A DNA stretch of 64,000 bases from Toxorhynchites rutilus septentrionalis (GCF_029784135.1 NC_073746.1:244190307-244254306); one strand, 5' to 3'; shown: positions 44,968 through 56,845, counted from the first letter of the stretch. Notes: generated from the sequence alone by a model not told the origin. A program made the numbers and translations.

Positions 44968-45099
44968 CTTTCCTCGCAAACACTTGTAGATCTTGTAGCG
45001 CAGGTTGTCAGTCGATGGTTCGATGGTTGTAAGCCTAGGGTTTTGATGCATGATCTCGCAGATGGCTCTGCATTCGGTCACCGATAGCAAACCGGAGAA
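44968..45099 (-). CDS. candidate internal exon of an unidentified minus-strand gene
   Basis: A 132-base stretch is open for 44 codons (FSGLLSVTECRAICEIMHQN, then LTTIEPSTDNLRYKIYKC). It is bounded by GTTATTAG upstream and GGAAAG/GTAGCC downstream, and both junctions keep phase 0. Codon use looks coding-like against AT-rich flanks. The polypyrimidine tract before the AG is weak. I do not recognise the protein, and it does not match the expected N-terminus of Chd64. It could be a real exon, an exonised repeat or a decayed gene piece. Confidence 0.3.
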
Positions 45100-46547
45100 C
45101 TAATAACACACCCATATCACGAAACTAAACCCGGATTTGCATGTATGCAGTATGCGAGCGCAAGTGAAAACAATAATGTTTTACGCAACTGCCCTTGAAA
45201 CTACGAACCCATGGAAGTAGCAAAACAAATAAACAAATAAGCAATCGTTCCGCCATCAATACTTTTCTTCCCGTCTTGCCGATTAAAATGCTTTTATCCG
45301 CTCGCTAGCTGGAGGAAAACTAAAGTAGGCGTCTTGACTTAAAATGTTTCTATTAAGGGTTTTTTAAAACGTGGCAGTTTCTTCGCTTCAAACAGTAGTC
45401 GTTGGAAAATGATTCGATTTATACTAAATCAAAAAATCAGGAAAATCCTGAAAAATCGGGAAGTTCAGGAAGGAAGCAATTATCGCGCAAAAGGTATTAC
45501 TTCCGGAGGGTCAAATAATCAAAATTTCTGTTTTGGAGATGTTCATTTCCACTGCTCCACGTTTTGATAATCACACATTACTATCGATTCATATAATCGG
45601 TTACAATTTAAGACCCCCTTGATAGGAAATGCACTACTCGTGAATTTTGATTGATCGTTATTACATTAGCATGATTGTTTCGGTTAAAGTCTACCAAATT
45701 TGGAACGTAATCTTACGGTTGGCTGTTTGCTCGATTTTTCATGGATGCAACAAAACCCGCTGCTGAAACATGAGTTGCATGTAAAGTGTATGCAAATGCA
45801 AATGTAAATGCAAATGCCTGGTAAAAATTTTACACATCCTGAGAAAAAACTTCAAAGACTGGCTTGGCGGAATTGTACAAGCACTGGAAAAAAAACAACA
45901 GTTGTCAAGCAAGACGAATGGCACAATTTCGGACGGAAAGTTGGTTTTAAAACATCTGTATAGTTTTTTTTGTGCTTTACTCCTTCAACGGCAAACAACC
46001 AAACTTCATTTCTGCCAATTTAGGTTATGCCGATGATGTTGGCTTTCCAATTTCGTGAGTGACAACAGACAACAAAAAATGTATTCCATTTTTTCGTCTC
46101 TCGACTAAACAAAACCTCTTATCCTAATTAAGATTTCGTTACAAATTTCACCACTATCACCGTCATCAACGCACGTCCCGAAAGAAATTTCTCTTCTGTC
46201 AAATCTCCGGGGCCAAGTGGACGAGTGAATGTGCAAAACGGGCAAGCGCGCCCATACAATTGCCCTCACTGAATGGCGCGAATAGGGCAAGCAACAATGA
46301 CCGGAGCCGGCCAAAGCTTCATCTTTCGCGACTTAAAACAAGCACTTTCGCCCAAATGGGCCCACATCACAAGCAAAAGTCCATATCAACTCGAACAGAA
46401 ATATTCAATTAGAGAGCACGATGAGAATCGTCGTCCAAAGTGTTTTTGTTTGTTTGTTTGTTTGTCATGCTGACACATCCGAAAACTAGGTCAAGTAAGG
46501 CGTATCGATTTGACGGCGAGTTTCCGCAAGGAATGAATTGACACTAA
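45100..46547. other. no gene recognised
   Basis: Mostly unique sequence. A short (AAATGC)n-like tract lies at 45790-45817. Confidence 0.45.
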
Positions 46548-46735
46548 AGGCTGATTTAGACGATGCCAGTCAGCGCGCTAGTTGAAGTATCCAGTGAATA
46601 GAGAACAGACACTCTGTTCAAGTTAGAGGCCAATTACTTGTTCGATACTGGTACAAGTAACTTGAACAGAGTGTCTGTTCTCTGTTCACTGGATACTTCA
46701 ACTAGAGCGTTGACTGGCATCGTCTAAATCAGCCT
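46548..46735. mobile_element. 188-bp snap-back MITE
   Basis: Arms of about 78 bp begin AGGCTGATTTAGACGATGCC on both strands and pair with few mismatches around a loop of about 30 bases. The flanks are TAA at 46545-46547 and 46736-46738, suggesting a three-base duplication of the PIF/Harbinger (Tourist) kind. Confidence 0.8.
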
Positions 46736-47372
46736 TAATTCATTTCGTTTAGCACAAACCAATTATGTCGACCAACGAAGTCGCTAGCCATGTCGCTATG
46801 GGACCTACCTGTCCCGCATGTCCATGTAGGTTTGCTTATGATGATGCCTTTTGTACCCGTTCATCACCTAGTCTCCGAAATCGACAAATATAGACACCAA
46901 AGGGGCGAAACGCAGTCGTCGATCCACCCTGTCTTCACCTCGCTACAAGTCCGCAAAACACATGCTGTGAGAATTGCTACGAAAGCATAACCACTCCATG
47001 CCCTTATTTGACAATGTCGAGCGCACAAAAACAAAAAAAAACTGCTTCGTGCTAAGTTATTGAACATTGGGAATAACTCACAGCTTGGCGCTGTCGTCAG
47101 CTAAGTGACTTATGACTCAGCCAGCGTTTAGCCACATGGTACAATCGTGCTTCCATGTGTTTCCGTTGCCATCAACATAGGATGAAATTTGATTCACAAC
47201 ATATATATATATGATTGCATGCGGCTCAACAAAAATGTAAAACAGCAGCAAAATGTTTTCTCTCCCTCCCTCGCTCTCACTGGGATGTGGATATAATTTC
47301 TCATCCTGTCCGAGAAATCGCGAATGTGATTCGCTGTACAAACACTGTCATCCATTCAAACATGGTGTCGAG
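46736..47372. other. no gene recognised
   Basis: No supported ORF; a short (TA)n tract lies near 47203. Confidence 0.45.
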
Positions 47373-48032
47373 CAAAGGGTAGGGTGTTTGGGTGGTTTCG
47401 TTTTATTAGAAATGAAGACCACCGCGCGCAAAGTTCTCCATAAAAAAGCGGCTCTCTGGCTTCGCGGTAAAGGTCGCATCTAAATGGAAGCGTTTTCATG
47501 AACTGTTGCCCTAGACTTAAATAATCATTGAGTGAGTTAGTAGCATATGCGAATTCGAAATGTTTACGCCCTTTAATGTTATGACTCTACCTTGAAATGA
47601 ATAGCTTTGATTTAAGAATTGTCATTGATTAACAACATTCTCGAACAGAGGGCACCACACATATGTTTTACGCTTGAGTATTCGACAGTTTATCGTTTTA
47701 AACACAGCTATTTGCGATGGGTTTCAATCCATCACTTAAATAGAAAGAGGCTTTTGGTTGAAGAGAAATTCCACGCCAAATCAGCCGAAAATAGCAAACT
47801 TTGACGCGGCCAATTTAAATTACGACAGGTTTTTTAAAAGGGCGTATTCGAAATCATTATTTTTTTTTCGAAAAATCGTAACTCTAAATCCAGATATCTG
47901 ACTAAAATATGATGTTTGACAAAGTTATTGAAACATTAAACGAAAAATAACATTTTGAATGTACTGATATAAGAATTTTTCTCACAAAGTGAATTTCATA
48001 TAAAATACATTTATATCTCAAAAGAAACCGTA

Positions 48033-49710
48033 GGGTAGAGCGGGGCTAGTTGTTCATAGGGGTAAGTTGGTCAGTGACAATATCTTGGAATCTGAACGTC
48101 CAAAGAATTAGCGATCCATGGATAAAAAATAGCGAATTGCTGATACAAAAATATAAGCAAATTGGAAAAACTTTTTATTAAGTAGGTTAAAAAATACGGA
48201 AATGGTTCCGATTTTGCCAAAAATCATTCACGGTTTGCGCATTATAAAATGTGTTCTAAAACTGAATCATAACCATGAAAAAAATCGGCTCAAACGCAAA
48301 ACAAAGGTTCATTGTACGTATTAGCTTTAAGTGTTAATGGAAATCGCTTTTAAAATTATTTTTATTGAATTTTCATGAATATTATTTCTCATATATAGAG
48401 GGGCTAGTTGGTTACACAAATTGCTCGTTTGAGAGCAACGCATATAAAATTTTCAGGTACGCCGTGTTTCATTTCGCAAGCTATAAACAAATATACAAAG
48501 CATATGTTTTACTGCTAAACCCAGTGTATTTGAAACGGGACAACCACCACCCAAACCACTTGCAATATAATTGTCATATTTATATTTTTTTCTGTAAAAT
48601 TTTCATGAAATATAATAAACGCTAACATTGAATATCAGAACTCACAATAATGCATTGAGTAATGTAGCATATCTGTAGGCTATTTCTAAATACTTTGGGG
48701 CGAACGGTACAAAGGTCATCAAAACAAATGCAAGCAACAATGCAAGCAGTTGTGCGTCACAGGGATGCCAGGTGATTTTTTTCAAAAGTCTTGACATGGT
48801 ACGAGAAAATGTCTTCACCATAATATCGGAGGAAAGTTCTTCACATAAAAACGGAGCTGTGATAACTCTATTTGCCTATTTCAGCTTTGAAATTTTGGTT
48901 GTAACTCAAACCATATCCATGAAACTAATTGTAGAAAAAGTATGTAACCAGAAAACCTTCGATTTGTGTAATGTGGTCGTTTGGAAGATCTAGGTTAATC
49001 TATTGTATAGTAGGGCCAAAATAATAGAAATTCAATGTCTTCTAGAGACAATATGTATTCAGACCGCTTCGATATTTCCGATATTTCCGGCCAATAGTTA
49101 GAATTTCATGGAAATAATATCTTTTAAAAATCCACGTACGCTATCATACTGAAATGTCTTCAAATATTTCATAATGTCTTCAAAACATCTTCACAAAATC
49201 AAATGTCTTCAAAATGAAGACATGTCTTCAAACCTGGCATCTCTGGTTCGCCACAAAGTGGAAGAGAGACGAAATCGCTAGAAAAGATTGCAGGACTAAT
49301 TTTCAACAACGATGACAATTTGAAATTTTCATTAATTTTTTTTTTTTTTTGCTTGCTACATTATATAAGTTAACTGTTTTTGTATTGATTTTATTAATTA
49401 ATTAATAAATTAATAAAAACTTAATTTATAATGAAGGAAACTTCTAATGGTAAAACGTTTATTATTTGCTCAAAAAAACATGCCTATTATTGACCAACTT
49501 ACCCCGTGTGTGGGGTTAGTTGGTCAATTTATTCTGAAATATAAAGATGTTAAATAAAAAAAAAGTCAAATAAATGATTCTCTGGTTATTTTTCATTGAA
49601 AGGGTAAAAGGTAAGCTTCAGTGTGATACACAACATTCTAACGCAAAACTTCGTACTACAAAGTTATAGTCAAATTTATTCAAAAATGACCAACTAGCCC
49701 CGCCCTACCC
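48033..49710. mobile_element. 1.68-kb TA-flanked non-autonomous element
   Basis: Inverted ends GGGTAGAGCGGGGCTAGTTG and GGGTAGGGCGGGGCTAGTTG lie between TA at 48031-48032 and 49711-49712. The other copy of repeat C lacks it (AAACCG then TGATAAAG). GGGGCTAGTTGGT-like words recur inside (48400, 49510). The TA target suggests a Tc1/mariner-type source. Confidence 0.82.
48760..49245. mobile_element. hAT-like MITE nested in the 1.68-kb element
   Basis: Inverted ends CAGGGATGCCAGGT and CAGAGATGCCAGGT lie between GTGCGTCA and GTTCGCCA, an 8-bp duplication with two mismatches. ATGTCTTCA words are repeated near its right end. Confidence 0.75.
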
Positions 49711-49979
49711 TAATAAAGCTATTCGAGATACCCTGTTATGCATGAATCTGTCAAATGTTGAAAATAATGAACAAAACAGAAATTGCTCTCTCGGCAGCCT
49801 TTCGGATGTAATTTTGCGCGCATCGTATTTAAGGGATTTTCCGTGAAATTAGGATTATTCGACCTGATATCTTCGATAAATCATCAGTTTGGACGACTAT
49901 TCACATATTTTTGGAGAGGTAGACAGTATAAACAGACAAAATATGCCACCCCAACCAAAGCCCAGCATGTACGTCTTTG

Positions 49980-50784
49980 CACGTATTAGAAAATTTCAAT
50001 TACAACTCTGGGTGAATGGCCCAGCTTATTTCATACATGTATCTACTATTTCAATAATGATTTATACAAACTTAGACAATAAACAACGTATAAATCTGTC
50101 CGATTTAGCATGATATGTGTAATTGTTTATTTTACCACCACCATGTAATCATTTTAGCCGCACACTAACAATATGTTCGATTTAACGATTTTTTTACATG
50201 AAAAATTTACTAACACACTTAGTTAGGTTAGAATATTCTTCGAAAAACGAAGATTGTAGTGGTATGTGGACGCAGTAGAAGGGCATATTTCATAGGGTGT
50301 TCATTTTATCACCTTTTCCCCAATAATCTTGTTCTGATGGATACCCCCTCTACGATGGTTGAGTAACATTTATCCAAATATCATTCTCCCGAAACACGTT
50401 TACCCGAATGAAACGTTTACTCGAATAAAGAAGGGACATTCCGACAAATCAGATTATGAATTTTGTCGAATCTCTATATAATAAATAAGATTTCATCAAT
50501 AGGACATGAGAGAGTAACAAAAATACGCAGTAAAATGAAAAAAAATTGTAATGGGGAAATTTGAGAATGATGCGGAAAACTTCGCTGATTTATTTTCAGA
50601 AATTAGTGTAGGGTCGATTAACATACCGTCTGTTTTCCTTTTCGTATTGTTCTTTAAGGCTGAGAGATCATTTTGAAATGAACGCGATAATTTTAACACA
50701 AAAAATATATAGCATAAATGTCTTACAAATGTGAAAAGAATTGACCGATTGGCTTGAGAGAGGCCACCGCTTCCGAATTTTCTA
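49980..50784. other. no gene recognised
   Basis: Sequence between the left copy of repeat C and the CR1-like LINE; short open frames only. Confidence 0.4.
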
Positions 50785-52954
50785 AAACGTGCAAGACTTC
50801 TTGAGCAGCATTGATTGGAACAGCACTTTGGCGTTAGATGATGTTGACGAAATGGCGTCTAGATTCTGCAGTATCGTACGTGATTGGATTGTTGAGAACA
50901 CGCCTAGACGAATACCATCTGTAACGCCAGCCTGGAGTACGCCACTTCTAAAAATATTAAGACGTGCTAAGAATGCATGCCAACGCAAGCTGCGTCAACA
51001 CTGTACTAATGAATCGAAGCAAAACTTCCATCGTGCCAGCAACGCATATCGTCAGTTGAATGCTGGTCTCTATCGGTCATACGTGCTGCGTGTCCAAACT
51101 AACCTAAAGCGTAACCCCAAAAGTTTTTGGAATTTCGTCAACTCCAAAAGAAAATCGACCAGCATCCCTTCAACGGTTTTTCTTGGTGAGAGTGAATCGA
51201 CTACCGTACCTGACGCATGTGAATTGTTTTCTAAACACTTTGCATCTGTTTTCGCCTCCAATGTGGCTACTGCATCTGAAGTTGACGCTGCTGCAGCACA
51301 CGTTCCTCAGGATTTGATTGATCTGCGCACCTTTGTTGTCAGTCCGCTGATGGTCGAAAAAGCAATTAACAATTTAAAATGTTCCACTTCTCCTGGCCCT
51401 GATGGAATTCCGGCGCTAGTGTTTCGCCGTTGTGCGGCTAGTTTTGCAGTACCGCTATCGCGAATATTTACCGCTTCGCTGGAAAACGGTGCCTTTCCAG
51501 TGATCTGGAAACACTCATTCATGTTTCCCGTATACAAGAAAGGAGACAACCGCAATGTAACTAACTATCGTGGAATAACTAGCCTATCTGCAGCTTCGAA
51601 AATTTTTGAGATGATCGTAAAGGATGCGGTATTCTTCCACGTTAAACATTATATATCGCCAGCACAGCACGGTTTTATGCCCGGGCGCTCTGTGACAACA
51701 AACTTGTTGGAATTTACCTCTACGTGCATCAATCAGTTGGAGAACAAGGTTCAGGTTGATGCAGTGTATACTGACATAAAAGCCGCGTTTGATTGCATCG
51801 ACCATCAGATTCTACTTGGAAAAATGCGTCGCCTGGGTGCTTCAGACCGTTTTGTTTCGTGGTTGTCGTCGTATCTTTCCGGGAGATCACTTCGAGTGAA
51901 GCTTGGAAGCCATCTTTCAATACCGTTCACCGCCGCTTCCGGAGTTCCTCAAGGCAGTAACTTGGTACCTCTATTGTTTGCCATTTTTTAACAATGACGT
52001 CACCACATTTTTGAAACCAGGTTGTGTTCTCATCTACGCAGATGACTTAAAATTTTTTCTCACCGTTAAATGCATTGAGGATTGCCGTCAGTTACAAAGC
52101 TTGCTCAACAGCTTCTGGGTGTGGTGTCAATTGAACAAAATGACAGTAAGCATTGCCAAATGTGTTATCATGACATTTCATCGCAAGAAGGAACCAATAT
52201 CCTTTGACTACTCTCTGGAAAACCATGTGCTGGCCCGTGTCAATCAGGAGAACGACCTCGGTGTGATACTGGATCCGAAGCTTACTTTCGCCATACATCG
52301 CTCGACGTTAGCTTCCAAGGCCTACCGTCAATTCATCTTGAGGATCTCCCGAGAATTCACGGATCCTTATTGTTTGAAGGCGCTATATTGTTCATTAGTG
52401 CGCCCTATTTTGGAAAATGCTTCTGTAGTGTGGATGCCCTATCAACTATCGTGGATCCTACGTATTGCACGAGTACAGAAAATGTTTATTCGTCGTGCTC
52501 TCAGCTCCCTGCCATGACGCTGTCCTCAGAATCTTCCGCCTTATCCTGACAGATGTCTCTTGCTAGGGTTGGATACTCTTGAGCGAAGACGGAAACATCA
52601 ACAATGTACGCTCGTCGCCAAGATACTCAACGATGAAATTGACTCACCCGTGCTGCTTTCCCGCATCAATATGCGTGCGCCATCCAGAGTTCTTCGCTCA
52701 ACAAGCCTTTTACAGCCCGCGACACACCGTTCTAGTTTTGGTCATAATGAACCCGTAACGGGAATGATTCGTACTTTCTCGATAGTAGAAGATCTGTTCG
52801 AGTTTGGAGAGTCATCTACCAGATTTCGTCAAAGGATTGGACGCATTCATGTTTTTTAATGTTTGTATTTTAAAATTTTGTTTTTTATGTTTATATTCAT
52901 TAAGACATTTGTCAGATGAACAAAGAAATAAATAATAATAATAATAATAATAAT
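50785..52954 (+). mobile_element. 5'-truncated CR1-like LINE
   Basis: Begins within the linker upstream of the RT and ends with an (AAT)n tail at 52929-52955 at the edge of repeat C. Only the RT and C-terminal part of ORF2 remain. Confidence 0.78.
50786..52859 (+). pseudogene. CR1-like reverse transcriptase, two frameshifts
   Basis: Three frames together give a near-complete RT. The first (to 51991) holds TSPGPDGIPALVF, VYKKGDNRNVTNYRGI, GFMPGRSVTTNL, the first Asp in YTDIKAAFDCIDH, and GVPQGSN. After a shift near 51985 the active site IYADDLKFF appears (about 52035), with VSIAKCVIMTFHR and ENDLGVILDPKLTF. After a stop at about 52515 the C-terminal domain resumes (LGLDTLERRRKHQQC, SRINMRAPSRVLRS). 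Motifs fit the CR1 group, but Jockey is possible. Confidence 0.78.
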
Positions 52955-53212
52955 AAAAAGACGTAGATGCTGGGTTTAAAGAGGCTGGGTTTTGTTTGGG
53001 ATGGCATACTTTTTCAGGTTCAGAACCACAAACGGAACCCCTTAATAAGCAACATTTGATAAGGTATACCAGCTTTAGGAAACATAATATTGTAGGTCAT
53101 TATACAGCTCATACAGCCCATTTTACCCCCATACAACAAAGTAATTTCGAATGCGAATAAATCGCTGAAATCAAACAAAATAACCGTCTACCTCTCCAAA
53201 AATATGTGAATA

Positions 53213-54296
53213 AAGGGTGTGTCACATCAAATTGCATCACGGAAAAAACGCTGTAGAAATTTAATTTTTAGGAGTTATATCTTCAGCTTTCGCTTTAAAA
53301 TCAGATAAGAGTGTATAGATCACGTTGGCCATGCTTCACTGTCAATTTTTCGTAAATTTGGAAAAATGTCGTCGAACGAAAAAGAGCGTCGTGAATTAAT
53401 CCTGTGCACTCATTTCGAGAATCCGGAGTTGTCACATCGGGACATCGGTAAGATGCTGGGAATCGTCCAATCCACAGTCAGCAGAGTACTAAAACGATAC
53501 TTCGAGAACCTAACCATCGACCGGAAGGTGAAGAACGGCAAAAATGGATGCTCCGTCAGTGCTGACGAAGCCGCATTGCCTGGTAATGGACGACGAAACC
53601 TACGTCAAAGCGGACTTTCGTCAGCTGCCGGGCCTGTTGTTCTTCCCCGCAGAGGACAAATTCAGCGTTCCGGAGGAGATTCGCATACAGAAACTATCCA
53701 AGTTTGCCAAAAAGTACATGGTGTGGCAAGCGATCTGCTCTTGCGGAAAGCGGAGCGCCCCCTTCGTGATGACCGGCACGGTAAACGGGCAGGTTTACCT
53801 TAAGGAGTGCCTACAGAAGCGCTTACTACCACTATTGAAGCAGCACGAGGGCCCGACCATCTTCTGGCCGGATCTCGCTTCGTGCCACTATTCAAAGGAC
53901 GAGTTGGAGTGGTACGAAGCCAACGGGGTCACCTTCGTGCCAAAGGAAATGAACCCGCCTAACGCGCCGGAGCTTCGCCCAATAGAGAAATATTGGGCGA
54001 TTATGAAGCAGGTCCTCCGGAAGAACCCAAAAGTTGTCAAATCGGAGGCGGACTTCAAAAGAAAATGGATTTCTGTTCAAAAAAAATTACAACCTGACGT
54101 TGTACAGAACATTATGGACGGGGTAAAGAGGAAGGTACGAGCATACGGGCTTGGGCTCGAAGTATGAATAAAAAGAAAATGCCAAAAGTTGTTTAATAGT
54201 TTTTATTTTACTGTCTAAAATTTTCAAAAGGATCGGTCTACTGGGCGAATTTCTACAGCGTTTTTTCCGTGATGCAATTTGATGTGACACACCCTT
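53213..54296 (+). mobile_element. ITmD37E transposon, internally deleted copy
   Basis: Bounded by TA at 53211-53212 and 54297-54298, with the same perfect 49-bp inverted repeats as 13920-15217. At 1084 bp it is 214 shorter. The left copy of repeat C at about 49885-49915 contains the uninterrupted target (GGACGACTATTCACAT). Confidence 0.93.
53366..54167 (+). pseudogene. ITmD37E transposase, internal deletion and frameshift
   Basis: From ATG 53366 the product matches the intact copy to KNGCSVS. About 215 bases are then missing at 53561, which removes the second helix-turn-helix and shifts the frame. The catalytic domain continues from LTKPHCLVMDDETY to GLGLEV at 54167 and keeps all three catalytic residues with the 37-residue spacing. 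Outside the deletion only a few residues differ from the copy at 14049, so both are recent. Confidence 0.9.
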
Positions 54297-55169
54297 TAGT
54301 CGTCCAAACTGATGATTTGTCGAATATATCAGGGCGAATAATCCTAATTTCACGGAAAATCCCTTAAATACGATGCGCGCAAAACTACATCCAAAAGGCT
54401 GCCGAGAGAGCACTTTCTGTTTTGTTCATTGTTTTCAACATTTAACAGATTCATGCATAACAGATCTCGAATATCTTTATCACGGTTTATTTTGAGATAT
54501 AAATGTATTCAATATGAAATAAAATGTTTGAGTAAGATTATTATATCAGTGCATTTAAAATGCTATTTTTCGTTTAATGTTTCAATAACTTTGTCAAACA
54601 TCACATTTTAGTCAGATATCTGGATTTTGAGTTACGTTTTTTACGGATTTTGAGTTTGAGTAAAAAAACAATGATTTTGAATACGACCTTTTAAAAGAAC
54701 CAGTCGTAATTTAAATTGATCGCGTCAACATTTGCTGTTTTTCGGCTGATTTGGCGTGGAATTACTCTTCAACCAAAAGCCTCTTTCTATTCAAGTGATG
54801 GATTGAAACCCATAGCAAATAGCTGGTCGTCTACGATAACTTTTGAAACGGTAAACTGTCGAATACCCAAGCGTAAAACATATATGTAGCGCCCTCTGTT
54901 CGAGAATGTTGGTAATCAATGACAATCCTAAAATGCAAGCTGTTCATTTCAAGGTAGAGTCATAACATAGAAGGGCGTAAACATCTCGAATTCTCACATG
55001 CTACTACTATTCAATGATCATTTAAGTCTAGAGCAACAGTTCACGAAAACGCTCCCATTGAGAAGTGACCTTTACCGCGAAGCCAGAGAGCCGCCTTTTT
55101 ATGGAGAACTTTGCGCGCGGTGGTCTTCATTTCTAATAAAACGAAACCACCCAAACTCCATACCCTTTG

Positions 55170-56095
55170 CCATGCTTCGTGCCCATAGAGAACAACCGGT
55201 CGAATTAGGGATTTGTACATACTACACTTCGTACGGGGTCGGAGTTTGTTGGACCTCATTTGCGGAGCGACTTCACGACACATTGACTTCCATTGACAAT
55301 GCGTCTTCGAATTTCACGGCTGTTGTTGTTGTCAGTTGTTATCTACGAGCCAAGGTCGACAAACTCCTCTACCACCTCGAGCTCGTCGCCGTCGATCACA
55401 ACACTACTACCAAGAAGAGCTCTGTTGCGATCATTCCCTCCTACTAACATGTATTTAGTCTTGAACGCATTGATCCCAAGCCCAAATTAGCCCTGCTTCG
55501 TGTTTCAGTCGGATATACAAGTCGGCTACCGTCGCATGTGTTCTTCCGAATATGTCCACGTCATCGGCGAAGCAGATAAACTGACTAGACTTGTTGAAAA
55601 TCGTGCCCCGCATGTTAAAGCTCGCTCTCCGCAGAACACCTTCCAGCGCCACGTTGAAGAGTAGACAGGAGAGTCCATCGCCTTGTCGAAGTCCCCTGTG
55701 AGTCTCAAATGATACCGACAGCTCACCTGAGATTCGCACACTGCACCGCACACCGTTCATCGTTGCCTGAATCAGTCTTGTCAGCTTACGGGGAAAGTCC
55801 TGTTCGTCCATGATCCTCCATAGCTGTCTCCATGGTGCATAGGAACCTGATACTCGCGGCACTTTTGGAGGATCTGCCGCAGTGTAAAAATCTGGTCTGT
55901 CGTCGAGCATCCGGGCATGAATCGGGCCTGATAACTTCCCACAAATCTACTTACTATTGGCGATAGACGGCGGAAGAGGATCTGAGACAGAATTTTGTAG
56001 GCACCATTCAGGATTGTGATGGCACGATAGTTACCACAATCTATCATTCATTTTTCAGCGCAAAAATTTACCGGGCAGACGTATGCCGTCCGGCT
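55170..56095 (-). pseudogene. RTE-like LINE reverse transcriptase fragment
   Basis: Minus-strand frames read NYRAITILNGAYKILSQILF, STTDQIFTLRQILQKCREYQ, then WRIMDEQDFPRKLTRLIQAT, RRGL-like HRGLRQGDGLSCLLFN and the active site ICFADDVDIFGR, ending IRPVVLYGHEAW at the edge of repeat C. There are several shifts and stops. The motifs resemble mosquito RTE-clade elements; assignment to clade is tentative. Confidence 0.7.
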
Positions 56096-56311
56096 TGGAG
56101 CCACCTCTGTTCCTTATCCTCGTGAGATAGCGACATCGCTTCTAATAAATTCGCTCAGAATAAATTTCGCAAAGTTTTAGTTCTAATAATTTAGTAAACA
56201 TCTTAATTCAATAACTACCTCTTTCACTGATGAGCTTCTTTGTAGAGTGATGTTCAAGTGATTTTAATTTATTATCAGGATTATTAACAAAATTGAAACC
56301 TTTTTTTATAT
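56096..56311. other. no feature recognised
   Basis: Short AT-rich spacer between the RTE-like fragment and the deleted mariner. Confidence 0.5.
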
Positions 56312-56843
56312 TAGGTTGGAAAAAAAGTTATCCATTATTTTCTCGATTATTTTTCTGGCTTTAGTGATCAATATCAATGATATCAAACATGCAATTGCAT
56401 GTTTAGGCTCGTTGTAAAGGTGACATTACACGCTAAAAAAGTTCTTTTGCTGTTTTTGTTTGTTCCATTATTATCAAGATAAATTACTGACTAAATTAGG
56501 ATCTCTACTGCCAACAAATGGACCGTTCGAAGCTAGCGAAACGTCTAGAATTGACCAACAGAAAAGGTGTTGTGTTCCATCAGGATTACGCAAGGCCACA
56601 CAATTCCGAAAGCTTGATTGGGATGTTTTGAAAGATCCCAATAAGAAGATTGTAAAAATCAATTGTTAGTGTATTTCGTCAATAAGGGGCAAGACCTCTA
56701 TGATCGAGACATTATGAAGCTACCATTAGAATGGCAACAAATTTTCCAACAAAACGGTGTTCCCAAATCGGACAAATCGAAGCATATTAAAAATAGTTTT
56801 AAATTTCACCTCAAAATAATGGGTTACTTTTTCTCCAATCTGA
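56312..56843 (+). mobile_element. internally deleted mariner element
   Basis: A 532-bp element between TA at 56310-56311 and 56844-56845. The ends are TTAGGTTGGAAAAAAAGT and, inverted, TCAGATTGGAGAAAAAGT. Inside are the second catalytic Asp block (LTNRKGVVFHQDYARPH) and, from 56663, the C-terminus LYDRDIMKLPLEWQQIFQQN. About half of the transposase gene is deleted. Confidence 0.88.
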
Positions 56844-56845
56844 TA

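Larger units (their letters stand above)
47373..49979 (+). repeat. repeat family C, left copy (with nested insertion)
   Basis: Starts CAAAGGGTAGGGTGTTTGGG and ends CAGCATGTACGTCTTTG. Without the insertion at 48033-49710 it is about 930 bp. It is matched in inverted orientation by 52955-55169 along its whole length at high similarity. The ends CAAAG and CTTTG are inverted; no transposase is encoded. Confidence 0.8.
52955..55169 (-). repeat. repeat family C, right copy (inverted, with nested insertion)
   Basis: Inverted relative to 47373-49979 and interrupted by the ITmD37E element at 53213-54296. It also carries about 130 extra bases near 53040-53160. It ends CCATACCCTTTG at 55169, inside an RTE-like LINE. 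Confidence 0.8.

Noticed and set aside
47373..55169. One giant fold-back transposon
   Set aside because: The outer flanks are different (RTE-like LINE only on the right) and no shared target duplication was found; two inverted copies explain it better.
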